The notes under the pieces are model-generated. The model was given only the letters and a program-made list of their open reading frames with translations. It was not told the origin of the DNA and did not search any database. The position numbers were made by a program, and so were the translations under genes. Positions 1 through 11,704 of a stretch of DNA of 64,000 nucleotides are shown piece after piece; the stretch's first letter is position 1, and each line of letters starts with the position of its first letter. Source of the DNA: Warburgia ugandensis (taxonomy: Eukaryota; Streptophyta; Magnoliopsida; Canellales; Canellaceae); NCBI GenBank assembly GCA_035236585.1, contig CP141128.1, positions 52,069,257 through 52,133,256 on the forward strand, given 5' to 3'.

Positions 1-1037
1 TATATAATATACTTAGTAGGAGTCTATCACTATTAGTTTTATAATGCATACGATCTTTAAAATCATGTGCTCATAAAAATATATGCATGTTGTACGAATA
101 ATCACGTTTAATATCGATATTAAAAGCCACTGTCCAACCGAAATATTGACGTCTTAAAGAAATATCATCATCCAAGTCAAAAGTATCATACATCATAATC
201 ATAAAAATATGTCATAACATCATGCTATGCATCAGATGCTTCATGGAATCCAACTCATGGATATCTATCATGGTATGGTCGACCAACCTTATATCATGCC
301 ATATGCAATGCACATAAATCCACGAAACCATAGGGTCCCACTATGCCCACGACCTCACTGCCCTGTGGTCCCCGAGTACCTAGGGACACAGGATCATATG
401 CCTCCACAGGGCATATGACACTTCGACCTAGTGCCGTGACACCAGTGGTAGCCCCCTGTACCACTTGCAGTCGAAGCAGGGACATGCCCTTTTTGGGCGT
501 GGTACCCATCCACCTAATAGTGGTAGAGGCTGGGTGGCCAACCCACACCCCTCGGCATAGCACCCACGAGCTTACAAGCCCAAATCATGTACGATCGAAT
601 AAGCCAAAAACCTCTGTTCAAAACCAGTCCTCTTTGGGTCTTATTATTTAGGCATTAGGGGTCCATCCCTATGCCTATGGGTGTTTTAAGGTCCTACTTG
701 GGCCTTGGTATCCTTAGTTTTCCAAAGTTCTAGTGGCCACGCGCCACCATCCTATTCTAAGGGTCATGCCCTACTTTGATTGGTCCTTGATCAGGGATTT
801 TATAGTTTGCATGTGTCAGCGTCGTCGATACAGATACAACGCCTTTTGCGGTGCCTCAATCGGAGCTCTAGATCTCAAGTTGTAAGCGTTTTAGTGTTAT
901 ATGTACATATAGTCTTAAAGACAAAAAAAAGGAGGAATGCTAGAGCGCTGCGCGTTTGTGACGTGCGCCCAGCTTCCTTAAGTAACCAGAAAAAACGACG
1001 CATGCTAGTGCGCTGCGCGTCTGCAGTGCACGCCTCA

Positions 1038-1112
1038 GCGGGCGCGTCTACAGACGCGCTCTATACCTCCGCCCGTCTGTCCCTTTAGCGGGCGCGTCCC
1101 TGGACGCGCCCG
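1038..1112. repeat. paired CpG-rich inverted repeats in the B LTR
   Basis: Positions 1089-1112 form a perfect inverted repeat, CGGGCGCGTCC / GGACGCGCCCG, with a 2-base spacer. A second one, GCGCGTCT / AGACGCGC, lies just before it at about 1041-1058. Both have counterparts in the other B LTR near 35140-35163 and 35190-35212. GCGCTGCGCGT also occurs twice just upstream. Role unknown. Confidence 0.75.
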
Positions 1113-1468
1113 TTTGGGTTTTCAAACAGGTGTCAACCTGCGTCGACGTGGGACGTTCTTGTTGGATTGTCCCACCCGTTAGTGACCAGGGTGGTCCTCA
1201 GGTCACCTTGGTTCGACCCTGTCGACCCAGTGCGACCCTGGGGACGTCCCAGGGTCCTTGGTGGCGCTCCCAGGCTCCGTTTTGCATGCTTTTTCATGCA
1301 AAAACTTAGGGGAATTGAGCCTAAGACTATGGGTGAGATGGGTTTGGGGAGTTTTTGGGCATACTTGCTTCGTGGGTGGTTTTCTCTCCACGTTTTCCCC
1401 TCTTGGTCACTGCTCCGTGATGGGTTTTCTCCAAGGTTTTGGGCTGCCATTAGAGGCACCCAAGAGCT

Positions 1469-1482
1469 CTATTTATAGGGCT
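1469..1482 (-). promoter_or_regulatory. candidate TATA box of the B LTR
   Basis: On the minus strand the sequence reads CCTATAAATAGAG, a good plant TATA box. The same box is kept at 34791-34803 in the second B LTR. Its place in the first part of the LTR (element sense) fits a U3 promoter. Prediction only. Confidence 0.5.
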
Positions 1483-1894
1483 TTTAAAGAGGGTTCTGGA
1501 GGGGTTCTAACCGCCTTTGAATGGCAGTGGAGAAACCTCCAGAATGGCGGTGGTTTCTTCTTGAAACACCGCCGTTCCAGAAACCTCTAGGAGGTTGAAG
1601 ATGAAGGGTGCCCGTATCAAAATGGGCACCTATGTTTTTCAGGTTAAGTTGTTTATGTGAAATTTATAATTTTGCCCCTAATCTTCAAAGGGCCATATCT
1701 TGCTCATTTTAACTCCGTTTTGGGTGATTTTGGTCTCGTTGGATTCCTTTTTCTGAGACGCATCTAATGGCATCACTTTTAGGACCAAATTCCTGGGTTT
1801 AGTCAAGGAGATTAGTGAAATGACCAAAATGCCCTTATCTTTAAAACTGAACTCTTTATGGGCTTTTAATATTACAAAAATTGGGGTCATTACA

Positions 1895-4800
1895 ACCAGT
1901 CACCCCTCTCAGATCACTGGAAAAAGGTGGTAACAGGTGTAGGCCGTAAGTCATCCCCACACCCAGTATGCCCAAATTAGATCTGAGCCATCCATTTGTT
2001 GAATTAAAACCTTGTTTCTTTAATTGAGAGCTCAATTTAGCTCCAATTTTACATCTGAAAGTTGCTATATATTCCTTATTACTTGTATAAGGTTCTAAAC
2101 TCAGAAAAATTATATTTTGATGAATATAAAATTATGTTATTAAAGAAAAGTATTACTAATTCCTATGATCAGTGAAATTTGGAATGATTAGACTTTATAA
2201 TTTTGATCCACTAATGATCTTGTGATTCTGCAACATGGAATCAATGGTTAGAAGTCACTGATCTATGTTTAATTAAGAAATCTAGCCTCAAAAGAAGGAA
2301 AATCATAAAAATGAGCATGGATCTTAATGATCTAACTAATCATGAATGATCACGCCTTTCAAAATAGTTTATATAATGATATAAATGTATAATTACAATA
2401 ATTAAATGGTTGGATGTATTATTTTCCATATCTTAAGATCTTGACCCTTAAAAGTAGAAAAATCCATAAAAGTGAAAGGTAATCTCCTTGATCAGTTTGA
2501 TCAAGAATGACTGGATAGTGTGGATGTATTTGGATGATGATATAAAGTCAATATCATATGGATTGATGGACTTGATGATGATAATTTGGGATTGATTAAA
2601 ATCTATGCCCTTAAATTGGATAAAATGGCTTAAGATCGTTTAGATCGATTGGATCAAGAAGGATCACATCATCTGATGAGATGCATCAATGATCTAGTGA
2701 TAAAAATCACATTAAGAAAATTTGTTAGATCTAAAGGAAAATGAAAGATCAAGATTTAAACCGTAAATGGGATAAAAAATGAATAGAAATCAAATATGAC
2801 CGTTGGATCATGATGAACAATTATGGCATGTTAAATTTTCATTTGAATTATTGAATAATATTGTAAATGTCTTTTATTGATTAGTATATTTAATTTTTAG
2901 ATTTACTTATTTATTTATTCTTTAATGCTTATGTTATGTAAATTACATTGAAAATGTAATTAAATGAAAAATAGAGTTGAAGGACATTTACATGGAATGA
3001 ATGACATTGACTTAATGATAGTAAGGGCTATAGTTACTAAGATAATATAAGGATTATCAAATCCTTGGCCCAAACTAGGAGAATAATAAACCCCATGATT
3101 GACATTTTAAATGTTCATGGACTTAATTAAAATTAATTAGAAAGAGTACTTAGGGTTAAAATGCTCATAGGAATCTTATGAAAAGTTAAGCTAAGGTCAC
3201 TCTAGTGAATGTTGAACATGGTGGTTAAGAGGGTTTTCTACTAGAGCCTCGCTCTTCCCCTACCTTTTGTTGACATTTGTGAGGTATAAATGCCTCCTTA
3301 CATGGGGATTGAAGTAACTACTTTGTGTTCCACCATTCAACTAGTAAGCCTTAGTCAATTGGAAATAAGATGAGCAGTATAGACTTCGGATGAAATAAGC
3401 TATCTTCAACCAGTAAAACATTAACTAGTTGAATAATAATAATAAGATCATAAAAGGTTAGTAAGATATCTAATCTTAATAAAAATGGTAAGTAAGATAA
3501 TCAAGATCAAACATGATCCATAAAGAGATCTTGAATGATAAAAACAATAAGAATCCTAATGTTGTATTATGTATCCATGTATGTATGTTGTAGGCAAATC
3601 TAGATCATTATATTAGATAATCCAAACCCTTGATCAAATATGATTCAAGGAAGAGAACCATGATCATCCTCCTTAAGGATGATCAAATAACTGAGCTTAG
3701 ATTAAAGAAGAGCTAGAGGATAGAAGATCTAGGCCCTTGATCTTTATCAACAAGTATAGATTGCTGATCAAAGGATCTATGAAAGATCAAGATCAAGGAG
3801 ATGGATACACAAAGACTTAGATATAGAAAAACTTAGATTTGAAAGATTAGAAGATCAAATAACTGAGCTTAGATTAAAGAAGAGCTAGAGGATAGAAGAT
3901 CTAGGCCCTTGATCTTTATCAACAAGTATAGATTGCTGATCAAAGGATCTATGAAAGATCAAGACCAAGGAGATGGATACACAAAGACTTAGATATAGAA
4001 AAACTTAGATTTGAAAGATTAGAAGATCATTCTAACCATCCGATCTATTGATCAATAGGATAAATACTATCTGAGGAAGATAGATTATATGGATGATAGG
4101 AACACAAGACAGATCTAGATCCTTTATATCAAAGGACAAGATTAGATGAGGAATATAGATAGGAGATTATCCAAAATTGTACAAATCATGATAGTGTCTA
4201 TGTATTGACAGATTATATACGTCAATGATGGAGGATCTGAAGGGATGGATCACTACATGAAGGTAGGTGGAACTTTAAAAATACAAGACCTGTGGTCTGT
4301 GGAATTGTTGTTATTCATAGACATTATGATGCTTAAGGATGATAATATGTTTAGTTACATTTGATTCATAATTCATGAATATGAGATAGAAATAACTGTT
4401 GATATTAAATGGAATACATAATAAATACCTAGGTATCATTTATGATTAGCCCTCAACTTAGATAAGAACATAATGACAATGGATATAATTTGTATCAAAT
4501 GAGTATCCTTACACTTAATAACATTTGGTGTATGAATACCAAATTAAAGGAAATGGGGATCATTTATAATAAATGATTAATCCTGAAACTGATATGAACA
4601 TGGGTATCATTCATTGTAAATGAGTATCCCTAAATCTAGAAATGAAATTATATCCTTAGTATGAGGATTTTGAATATGAGGATGATAATATAAATAGATA
4701 TATTGTCTGTGATGTACAAGAAGTATTTTAGATACAAGCATGGAGGCTTGTGGTTTTGTTTTAAACAGGCATAAGCTTGGGGATGCTATGCTAGGGAAGT

Positions 4801-5731
4801 TGTGAGGGTTTGGCCACTCGCTTCCCAAAATTTGATGATATTATGATACCTTACCCAAAGAGAGGCTATGAGTCGAGTGGGGCAATTATGGGAAGGCCTT
4901 GCTGTGAAAGTCCTGTCTCCCCTTACAGGCAGTGACACAATATTTTCCATAGTAGTATCAGTGGTGAACGGGGCAGTTATCCAAGTGCCCTAGTATAAAT
5001 AAACTGTAGCATGGTAGTTCTTAAGTATTTTGCATTATGATGCATGGCATATTGAGATGCCAATACTTCCCTAATGAGGGAGATTTTCCCAACAAAAGTC
5101 TAGATGATTTAGTAACTCAGCATATCTGAGTATGATTATTGATGTTTGAGATATTGACTATTTTTCATGATTTTTTATCATATATATATATATACATACG
5201 ATATAGTGGTGAGTGGTTTGGATTTATCATAGTAGATGTTACATGATAAATTATATGATATAATGATCATATATGGTATTATTCATGGAAATTGAATTAT
5301 GTGATTCATATGGAATATGATGATTATGAATACTGTACTTTTGAATTATAAGATTCTATATATTCTTGAATCCCTTACTAAGCATAGCTTGCTGAGATAT
5401 TGTAAATGTTTGAATATTTACAATATCTTAGATATAGAAATAAAAGAATGGGCGAATACGACATGGGAAGACGAAGACCATACCATTGATCAAGACTATG
5501 TACTATTGTGGAAAGGATTGGATTGTATTTTGGACATAAGATGTAATAAAGGGGTTTTGTATGTGAACCACTAGATCTATCTTGCAATTTTAATAAAATG
5601 AGTTTCTTTGGAAACATATGTTGTATAAAAAATTATGTATGTATATTTGAGTGAAATGTGGCATTCAGGTTTTCTGAAAAGAATTTTTAAGAAAATATTT
5701 CCGCTGCTTAAGTTTTCAAAATTTTTGCAAA
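1895..5731 (+). mobile_element. LTR copy of family F, incomplete at both ends
   Basis: The sequence follows the solo LTR at 15397-21008 in the same orientation. A shared stretch with 'gcctcgctcttcccc' is at about 3245 and 17900. A shared block of GATC-rich sequence and the 'aattatgggaaggcc' block follow. It has one copy of the roughly 858-bp unit that is doubled in the other LTR. The start, next to the B LTR, is weakly supported because 1895-2100 has diverged. The end stops short of the expected LTR terminus and meets a LINE. No coding capacity is expected. Confidence 0.7.
3681..4024. repeat. 172-bp tandem duplication in the F LTR
   Basis: Unit 1 is 3681-3852 and unit 2 is 3853-4024. By eye they differ at about one base. 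The other F LTR has a single copy near 18385-18550. The near identity shows a duplication much younger than the element that carries it. Confidence 0.9.
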
Positions 5732-6393
5732 ATTGGTCGACCACTATTTGAAGATAAATAACGAAAATGTATTTTTAAAAACTAGGGTTGCTATAAGTAG
5801 CCTCTTCTCAGTCACTTTTTCAAAAAATTTCATAGTGTGGCTCATAACATATGATCCCTTGATAAATAGTGTAGCTATGTATGTCACCTTTATTCTTACA
5901 AATTTGTACAATAAAGCTCTTCCCCTATTCATCTGACAATTTCTTTGATTTTTATAATCTTGTTAAACAACTTGGTCAACCAAACTACTCTGTATCTCCC
6001 ATATGCTTCCAAACTTCTATGGGTATACCATTGGGCCCTAGGGCCTAGGGCCTTTCTTGGTTTCATCTTTTTCAAGGCCCCTTTCACTTTAAGTATTGTA
6101 AGCCTATGGTCATATCTATAATGTCTAATTTTATTTAGGTTTACACTAATTTCAATCCCTACATTCTTAGGATAATTGTCATGTAGCAATTTTTGAAAGT
6201 AACTTTCCCACCTTTGTTTGATCTGATCATCTTTAACTAGTACCCTTTGATCATCACTTCTAATGCACTTAGCATGGTCTAAGTCTTTACCCTTCTGATG
6301 TCTTATTTTTGCATGTTTAAACACATCTTTCTCACATTCTCTTGATCCTAGTCTATTATAAGGATCATCATAATGCCTTGAGTCTAGCCTCAC
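5732..6393 (-). pseudogene. RTE LINE reverse transcriptase, N-terminal fragment
   Basis: The open stretch 5929-6393 translates with KDVFKHAKIRHQKGKDLDH, CIRSDDQRVLVKDDQIKQRW and WLTKLFNKIIKIKEI, the usual pre-RT and early RT landmarks of plant RTE proteins. The family's 'GKAxGPDNIPIEVWK' segment is corrupted (RKALGPRAQWYTH). The next conserved block continues in another frame at 5744-5932, with MSHTMKFFEKVTEKRL corresponding to the usual LMSHTMKLWERVIE. The fragment therefore has a frameshift near 5930 and stops before the palm catalytic motifs. In life this protein would copy LINE RNA at a nicked target. This copy cannot. Confidence 0.85.
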
Positions 6394-6546
6394 TTACTAT
6401 TCTCTTAGCAACCTTTTTTGCATTCTTATGCTATTCATAGTTTTCATTATCTCTAGTCTTTTGCATCTTGTTCCATGCTTTAGAATACACCCATTTTTCT
6501 TTAATAACTTTTTGCTCTATTTCACTCCACCACCAAGTTTCCTTTA

Positions 6547-6792
6547 CTAATTGCCTTTTACTTCTATTTCATTGTTCCACTTTACTTCTATCATCAACTT
6601 ATTTGTGAGTGAGGTTATTTTCTCCTCTTTTAAGTTTCGCCACTTAGTTTTTGAATACCCATTAAGTTCATTTCCTTGTTTCCATCTTATAGTGTAGATA
6701 TCCATAACCATTAACCCATGTTGTGAGGTCAAAGTTTCACTGAGTTTCACCTTACAATCCTTACACATTGATCTTTTGGTACTCTTAATCAA
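6547..6792 (-). pseudogene. RTE LINE linker between endonuclease and RT
   Basis: The 81-residue stretch includes MCKDCKVKLSETLTSQHGL, then MDIYTIRWKQ and TKWRNLKEEKI. This matches the well-conserved RTE segment 'CKDCKVIPGESLTTQHR... TRWWNLK' that follows the endonuclease. It lies between the endonuclease remnant and the RT remnant in the correct order and on the same strand. It has no independent function; reading frames on either side are disrupted. Confidence 0.8.
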
Positions 6793-7300
6793 AAGAAAAG
6801 TTCATTTGACTTTTGTGCAGTCCACTTTTAAAGGTTATTGTGTTCATCCTCTTCTTAAAGAATGTGTTTGCAAAGGCTAGGTTATATGCCAAAGCAAAAT
6901 TGAGGATAGCTTCCCCCATATCATTTCATTCTCCGATACCATACCCACCATGTACCCTATTATATCATTCATTTTCTTTTCCTACATGACCATTTAAGTC
7001 TGCTCTTACAAATATCCCCTTGTCTCTTGTGGTGCATGTGCACTTATAACATTTATTATCTGGCCTCCTAGAACAAGTTTTATTATTAGAATTCTATCAC
7101 TAGTTCTTTTAATGTCTACAACTTTATCCTTTAATTATTTATCCACCACTATTCCTACGCCATTTTTGTTTTTATCTTTTCCTATGTCCTAAATCTTATA
7201 TGCATCAATTTTTCTTGTTCTAGCCACTTTTCACTTGCTTTCTTTGAAACAAGTGATACTAACTCTCCTACATTTCATCGTATCTACTAAGGGTCTCTTC
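6793..7300 (-). pseudogene. RTE LINE AP-endonuclease remnant
   Basis: Short minus-strand frames give GKDKNKNGVGIVVDK (about 7143-7187), DRILIIKLVLGGQIINVIS (about 7035-7110), RADLNGHVGKEN around 6985-7015 and NFALAYNLAFANTFFKK around 6850-6905. These correspond to the start, middle, catalytic GDxNGHVG block and C-terminus of the RTE endonuclease. The catalytic D and N of DLNGHVG are still readable. In-frame stops and frame changes separate the blocks, and the N-terminal 'WNxGTLTGK' part is not recognisable. Confidence 0.8.
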
Positions 7301-7310
7301 TAATAATTGT

Positions 7311-7960
7311 TCCCTCTATTATGAAGGAAAAGGCAAGTATGGTTCATACTGCTATGGTATTAGGGTACTCTAAAAGGGTTGATAATCCTTAGACCATGTT
7401 TGTTCAGGATGCCTAACCCATCTAAGATAACTAGTGTCATCATAAGAATAATTGCTAGGATTAGGGAACACATTGGCTGCATTCACTTGATCGTAATAAT
7501 AAGAATTGTATGTGGAGCTTGACAACCATTAAGTAGTGGGATATGTTGGCTAGAATATATTTAGTAATTCTTATACTAAGGCTACCTAGATGACTTGCCA
7601 GCTTGCCTAAAAGCTTTTAGCCCAATCAATTCCTTATACATTCTATCAGTGAATCTATCTAATGAATTATATAGATAAGGGTTATCCATTGCCTTTGTCT
7701 CATACATATACTTGTACCACAAGGGTCGGGAAGTGAAATAGTATGATAGTGTCTTTGTATTCCCTCCTTCATGAGCCATATCTAAGACAGGGTCAATTAC
7801 ATTTACTTATGTAGTTGACTCAACTTTGTATACAACAAAAGATATTCGTTATAAACAATGGAAGAGTTCTTTTCTTCTATTTTTTTTCTACCTAGTCTAA
7901 AGAAATCTAAACTAGATAATGCAGCCTACATTTTGTATGATCCAAACAAAAAGGCACAAA
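7311..7960 (-). mobile_element. internal relic of element G (Tat/Athila-like), gag C-terminal region
   Basis: This segment aligns with about 13200-13870 in the same orientation. Both contain related minus-strand peptide remnants around a WVRHPEQTW / ARHHEQSWSHH motif, which resembles the 'TYNPGWRNHPNFSW' region near the gag C-terminus of Tat/Athila elements. It is broken and non-coding now. Left boundary is the LINE. Right boundary is an inverted LTR fragment. The lineage call leans on the better-preserved relative H at 53.9-60.2 kb. Confidence 0.55.
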
Positions 7961-8492
7961 ATAATTACTAACTTGTAAGTGTTTAATTTTGTATAAAAAG
8001 TATCCAATTAGTAGTCCATGTGTTATAAATTATAGGCATTACTCTAAGGTTTTACAAAAATTTCATAACACATACATTTCTGATCTAATAATTCAAAAGT
8101 TTCATATTTTCTAGGTTTAGGAGCTAATCTAGAGAAAGTTTGTGAATGATCATGATTTTCTAGCATTTTAATTAGGAATTTTCATCTTAAGTAGGTGTTG
8201 AAAAGATGATCCAACATCGAAGATCAAGTAAGATAGGATTTGATGATCTAGATCAAAAGAAGGTAAAAGACCTAAAATTTAACATTTCAAAGCTAAATCA
8301 AGATTCAAGATTATCTTAAGGCAAACAATAAGGCAATGGGAAGCATCAAAGGTGACTAGAGGTCCGTACAAAAAGCCATACATATCCATCACCTTTGCAT
8401 GAGAATTGGAGCCATGCATCAGGTTTCCTAGTTTAATAATGAAACCTAATGAAGCCAAGTCATCCAAGCTTCAAAGACAAGGGAGTTAGCCA
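7961..8492 (+). mobile_element. inverted fragment of a G-type LTR
   Basis: The segment starts with an LTR-start-like 'gtaagtgtttaattttg' and runs in the opposite direction to the G LTR end at 22860-23224 and to 39590-39990. Shared blocks include 'atgcatcaggtttcctag' (8415) against 'ctaggaaacctgatgcat' (39704). It marks an inversion or an independent plus-strand insertion. The next 53 bases, to 8545, match nothing I could identify. Confidence 0.65.
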
Positions 8493-10120
8493 CTTAATGA
8501 AACAACTTGGGCTTTTATAATACATTTTTGTAATTCTTTTTGAAATGTCGGGCCCTAAATATTTAGAAAACAAATAGCGGAAAACATTTACCATGAAAAG
8601 ACCCTTTTAAAAACCCCAAGTTTCATTTTTCTTTTCACAAAAAGGATTATCGGCAAAATGAGCGCTACATTTCTATTGAAAATTTGGCTGAGTTTCCTCT
8701 ATTTTTTGGACAATAGACATTTAACGCTTGTCATTGCAAAGTACCTAATAAACATAATTTTTATAAAAACAAGAATAAGGGAGACTTCATTTCCATCTCA
8801 TCACATTTACAAGCATGACTAAGTGTTTTGAAAATCACAATAAATGAAAACCAAAGAAACATACACGACTTAAAATATGCCTGCCAGGATCAATCTAGTC
8901 ATAGTCACAGCCACACAACTATGACCTCAAGTTACATGTCTACATATCCATAATGTAAAGTCTTATTAGATAAAAGTATTACTTCAGTCTACTATTTAAA
9001 TTGACCAGAATGCAAACCTATTTGATATACCTGATTTATCATCATGAACTCTCTAACATAGTCCTCTGCTTCATTTCCCCTGTTCTATTTCTTCAACTTG
9101 AGACATTGTAAACAATTTATAATGTCTTAGCAAGCTTGCGCTTGTGTAGGTAGTTTCACATCTATTTTACCAAGTTTTTAATTCAATTCTAAATAGCATT
9201 TCAAATAATTTTTCATGCAATTTCTAAAGAATAGAATGATCAAATCAGGGTTAAAATACATGATTTAAGCTGCATGCCAATCTCAGTTCTCAATTTCATG
9301 CTAAAACATTTCAGATAGTGTCAATATAAAACATGCACCACTTTAAATACATATTTTTCCAAATGATGGAATCATGATAGTAATCTCAAGTAAATTGCAA
9401 TATAGAACATATCAGAAAATCACAAGCATAACTTGAGAACTACGTGAAAGATACACGTATAACTCGATAAATCCAACGTAATAAGATCTTCAAAGTATTA
9501 AAGTAGTCATCGGTTAAACCACGAATGTTGGCAATCCCAAACCAACAACATCATCATGTGCACATATGTACCCCGGTGAACACATCAGCTGGTTGGTCAT
9601 GAGTACTCATCTAAAGGCCATCATTAAACCCATCTACGTGGGTCATAAAATAGAAATCCTATGGCACACTATGCTAATGACCAGATCACTGAATTGTGCC
9701 TCTTTGGTATTTAGAGAATAGCCACCACAGCCTCCATGGTGACTATGGATATGTCTCAAAAGGGTGCTGTGACCACCTCCAATGGTTATTCCTAATACAC
9801 TAGTCGAGAAAAACAATGCCACTTTGGGCATGGATACCTACCACCTTTGGTGGTTAGAGGCCGGGAGGCCACCCCGTACAACCTCTTAGCATAATGCTCA
9901 CCAGACTCATTAGCTTGAACAAAGATATGTCTCAATCCCAAAATGATATTAAAACATATATCATATATCTCATGCAAAATTATGCATTTCTATGGCTCAT
10001 CTCAAAACATGGGATTGATACAATTTCAATTATAATAATTTCTTTCAAAAACACACAAGAGTGCTTAACAAGCAATATCTTTTTTGTTTCTCACATAAAA
10101 GCATGCATCATGGCTATGAA

Positions 10121-10142
10121 GATATATATATATATATATATA
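10121..10142. repeat. (AT)n microsatellite
   Basis: A perfect dinucleotide run of about 11 units inside the E LTR. Confidence 0.9.
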
Positions 10143-11564
10143 ATTCCCATGCCTCGTTTGCAAACATTGCATTCTCAACTAGAAAACATGATAAATTAAT
10201 ATTTGATTATTTAAAATCTCAAGGGCAAATAGATGTTAAAACCACCTACCTCTTAGGCAAAATTCCCAGTTTGGCTACATTTGTTCTTCAATTCAACTTA
10301 TAGGTCAATCTCCTTTGTTGATGTTGTAGAGATCTTGTCAATGTTAAATCATATACAATCAACTACATAAGTATTTTGTTATAATCAAAGTTTGATGGTT
10401 TAGGTCATCATAAACCACTTAACTTTTCATTGACCATCTATTCCATAGAGGAATACATGATTAGGTAGGTCCTATATCCATCATCCATTTACCAATTAGT
10501 GATCCACAATTTTTTATTTGCACTTACTATTCACTTAACACCAATGATAGACAATTCTAGATCCGAAGGTTTAATTCAATAAATAATGGTAAACTGACTT
10601 AGGATTTCAAGGTCTAATCCTTATCCTCATCTCTCTTTTAATGATTTTTAAATATAGTATTATGATCTAACTTTCAAAGATGATTGCTTAGGATGGAAGT
10701 GTGTATCATCTGGACACTGTTCAAAATCATTTGGGAAGAATCCGATCCCTCAAAGGCTTTGGTTTGTTTGGAACTATTGGCCAAAAGTCATAGATATCTA
10801 AATTTAGGGTTTTACCATAACATTAAGTGGTTGGATCTAAATCTCCACATGTTCTTTAACATTTTTGCTAATGGATCAGGGAATTTTTACTCATCCTATG
10901 TTAATTTGAGTTTAGGGATGCAATGGTGGCATCTGCTCATAGATTAGCCATTGCTAAGTTCTTATTCCTTTACTACCCAACTAGACGTCCATATTATTCA
11001 TCAATTTCCATCTAGATCTTTTAATTTTGGCCATATATTAGTTAATTCAATGTTTTAAAACACATCCTTGGCATCTGATCATCAATCAGACGTTAAGAAG
11101 TTACTGTGCAAATAGTACCCTATTGGACGGCTGCAATTGTCCGATCGATTTCTAGCCTAAATCTACAAATTTAGTGTAATCTGAGCTACATTAGCTCTTA
11201 ATTATCTATCCCTAAGCTTAGATCAGAAAATGGATGGCTAGATCATCCCTAAACTTAGATCTTGCATAAAACCGTACAAATTTAGCCAAAAATCAAGAGT
11301 TGGGTTTCGTAGATCTTACCTTCTAGATGTGTTTCCGTGCATTTTCCACTGTTGGATGGGCTAGATTGGTCGTCACTTTCACCAATAGGGTTTCTAAGCC
11401 TATTGTGCACCGTCTCCTCCTCAATTGATACTCCAGATCTTGTCAGATTCCCCAATCATCTTAGGTGTTTTGTTCAGGCTGGACAACATGACTGGCTTAG
11501 ATCGTTGATCTGAGTTGGCATCGTCTTTGGAGATGGCCAGGAATTGGGCAACCCAAAAAACTTC

Positions 11565-11704
11565 ATTTCTTCTTCTTCTTCTTGCTCCCACCAACATGCT
11601 AAGTTTTTCTGGCACTGGCCTCTTCTTTCTTTCCTTCTCTTCCTCCTCTTCTTCTTCCTCTTCTTTCTTCCTGTCGAGTTTTTCCTCTTCTTCTTTTTTT
11701 TCTC
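11565..11704. repeat. TTC/TCC-rich pyrimidine tract
   Basis: A long plus-strand C/T run based on CTT and TCC triplets. It gives spurious Lys/Arg/Glu-rich frames on the minus strand and Ser/Phe-rich frames on the plus strand. C LTRs have a shorter GA-rich counterpart near 27190-27245. Confidence 0.85.

Larger units (their letters stand above)
1..1894 (-). mobile_element. LTR of a Ty3/gypsy (Del/Tekay-like) element, family B, entering from the left edge
   Basis: The stretch ends in TTGGGGTCATTACA, the reverse complement of a TGTAATGACCCC LTR start, so the element reads on the minus strand. It matches, in opposite orientation, the LTR at 34399-37053. The first 630 bases also match the family A LTRs near 45.8-46.4 kb, 51.6-52.1 kb and 56.0-56.6 kb. 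A CpG-rich part lies at about 940-1260. No PBS, PPT or internal region is visible, and the other end is outside the window, so solo or paired status is unknown. It is a fossil shorter than its relative. Right neighbour is an F LTR, into which B may have inserted. Confidence 0.8.
5732..7310 (-). mobile_element. RTE-clade LINE, truncated at both ends
   Basis: Minus-strand reading gives, in the expected order, an AP-type endonuclease, a linker and the N-terminal part of a reverse transcriptase of the plant RTE type. Endonuclease similarity starts at about 7300 and RT similarity fades at about 5730, well before the catalytic YADD-bearing part of RT, so at least the C-terminal half of the ORF is missing. 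No poly-A or 3' microsatellite tail and no target duplication are seen. The left neighbour is an F LTR that also lacks its end, so the 5731 junction looks like a deletion or rearrangement rather than a clean insertion. Several frame changes and stops make it clearly dead. Confidence 0.85.

Noticed and set aside
1133-1590. Frames of about 100 residues on both strands in the B LTR
   Set aside because: Mirror-image frames in LTR sequence; the same stretch in the other B copy does not keep them as a coding unit.
2000-4300. Dense GATC motifs in the F LTR as regulatory sites
   Set aside because: They are evenly scattered through all F LTR copies in low-complexity sequence; nothing ties them to a function.
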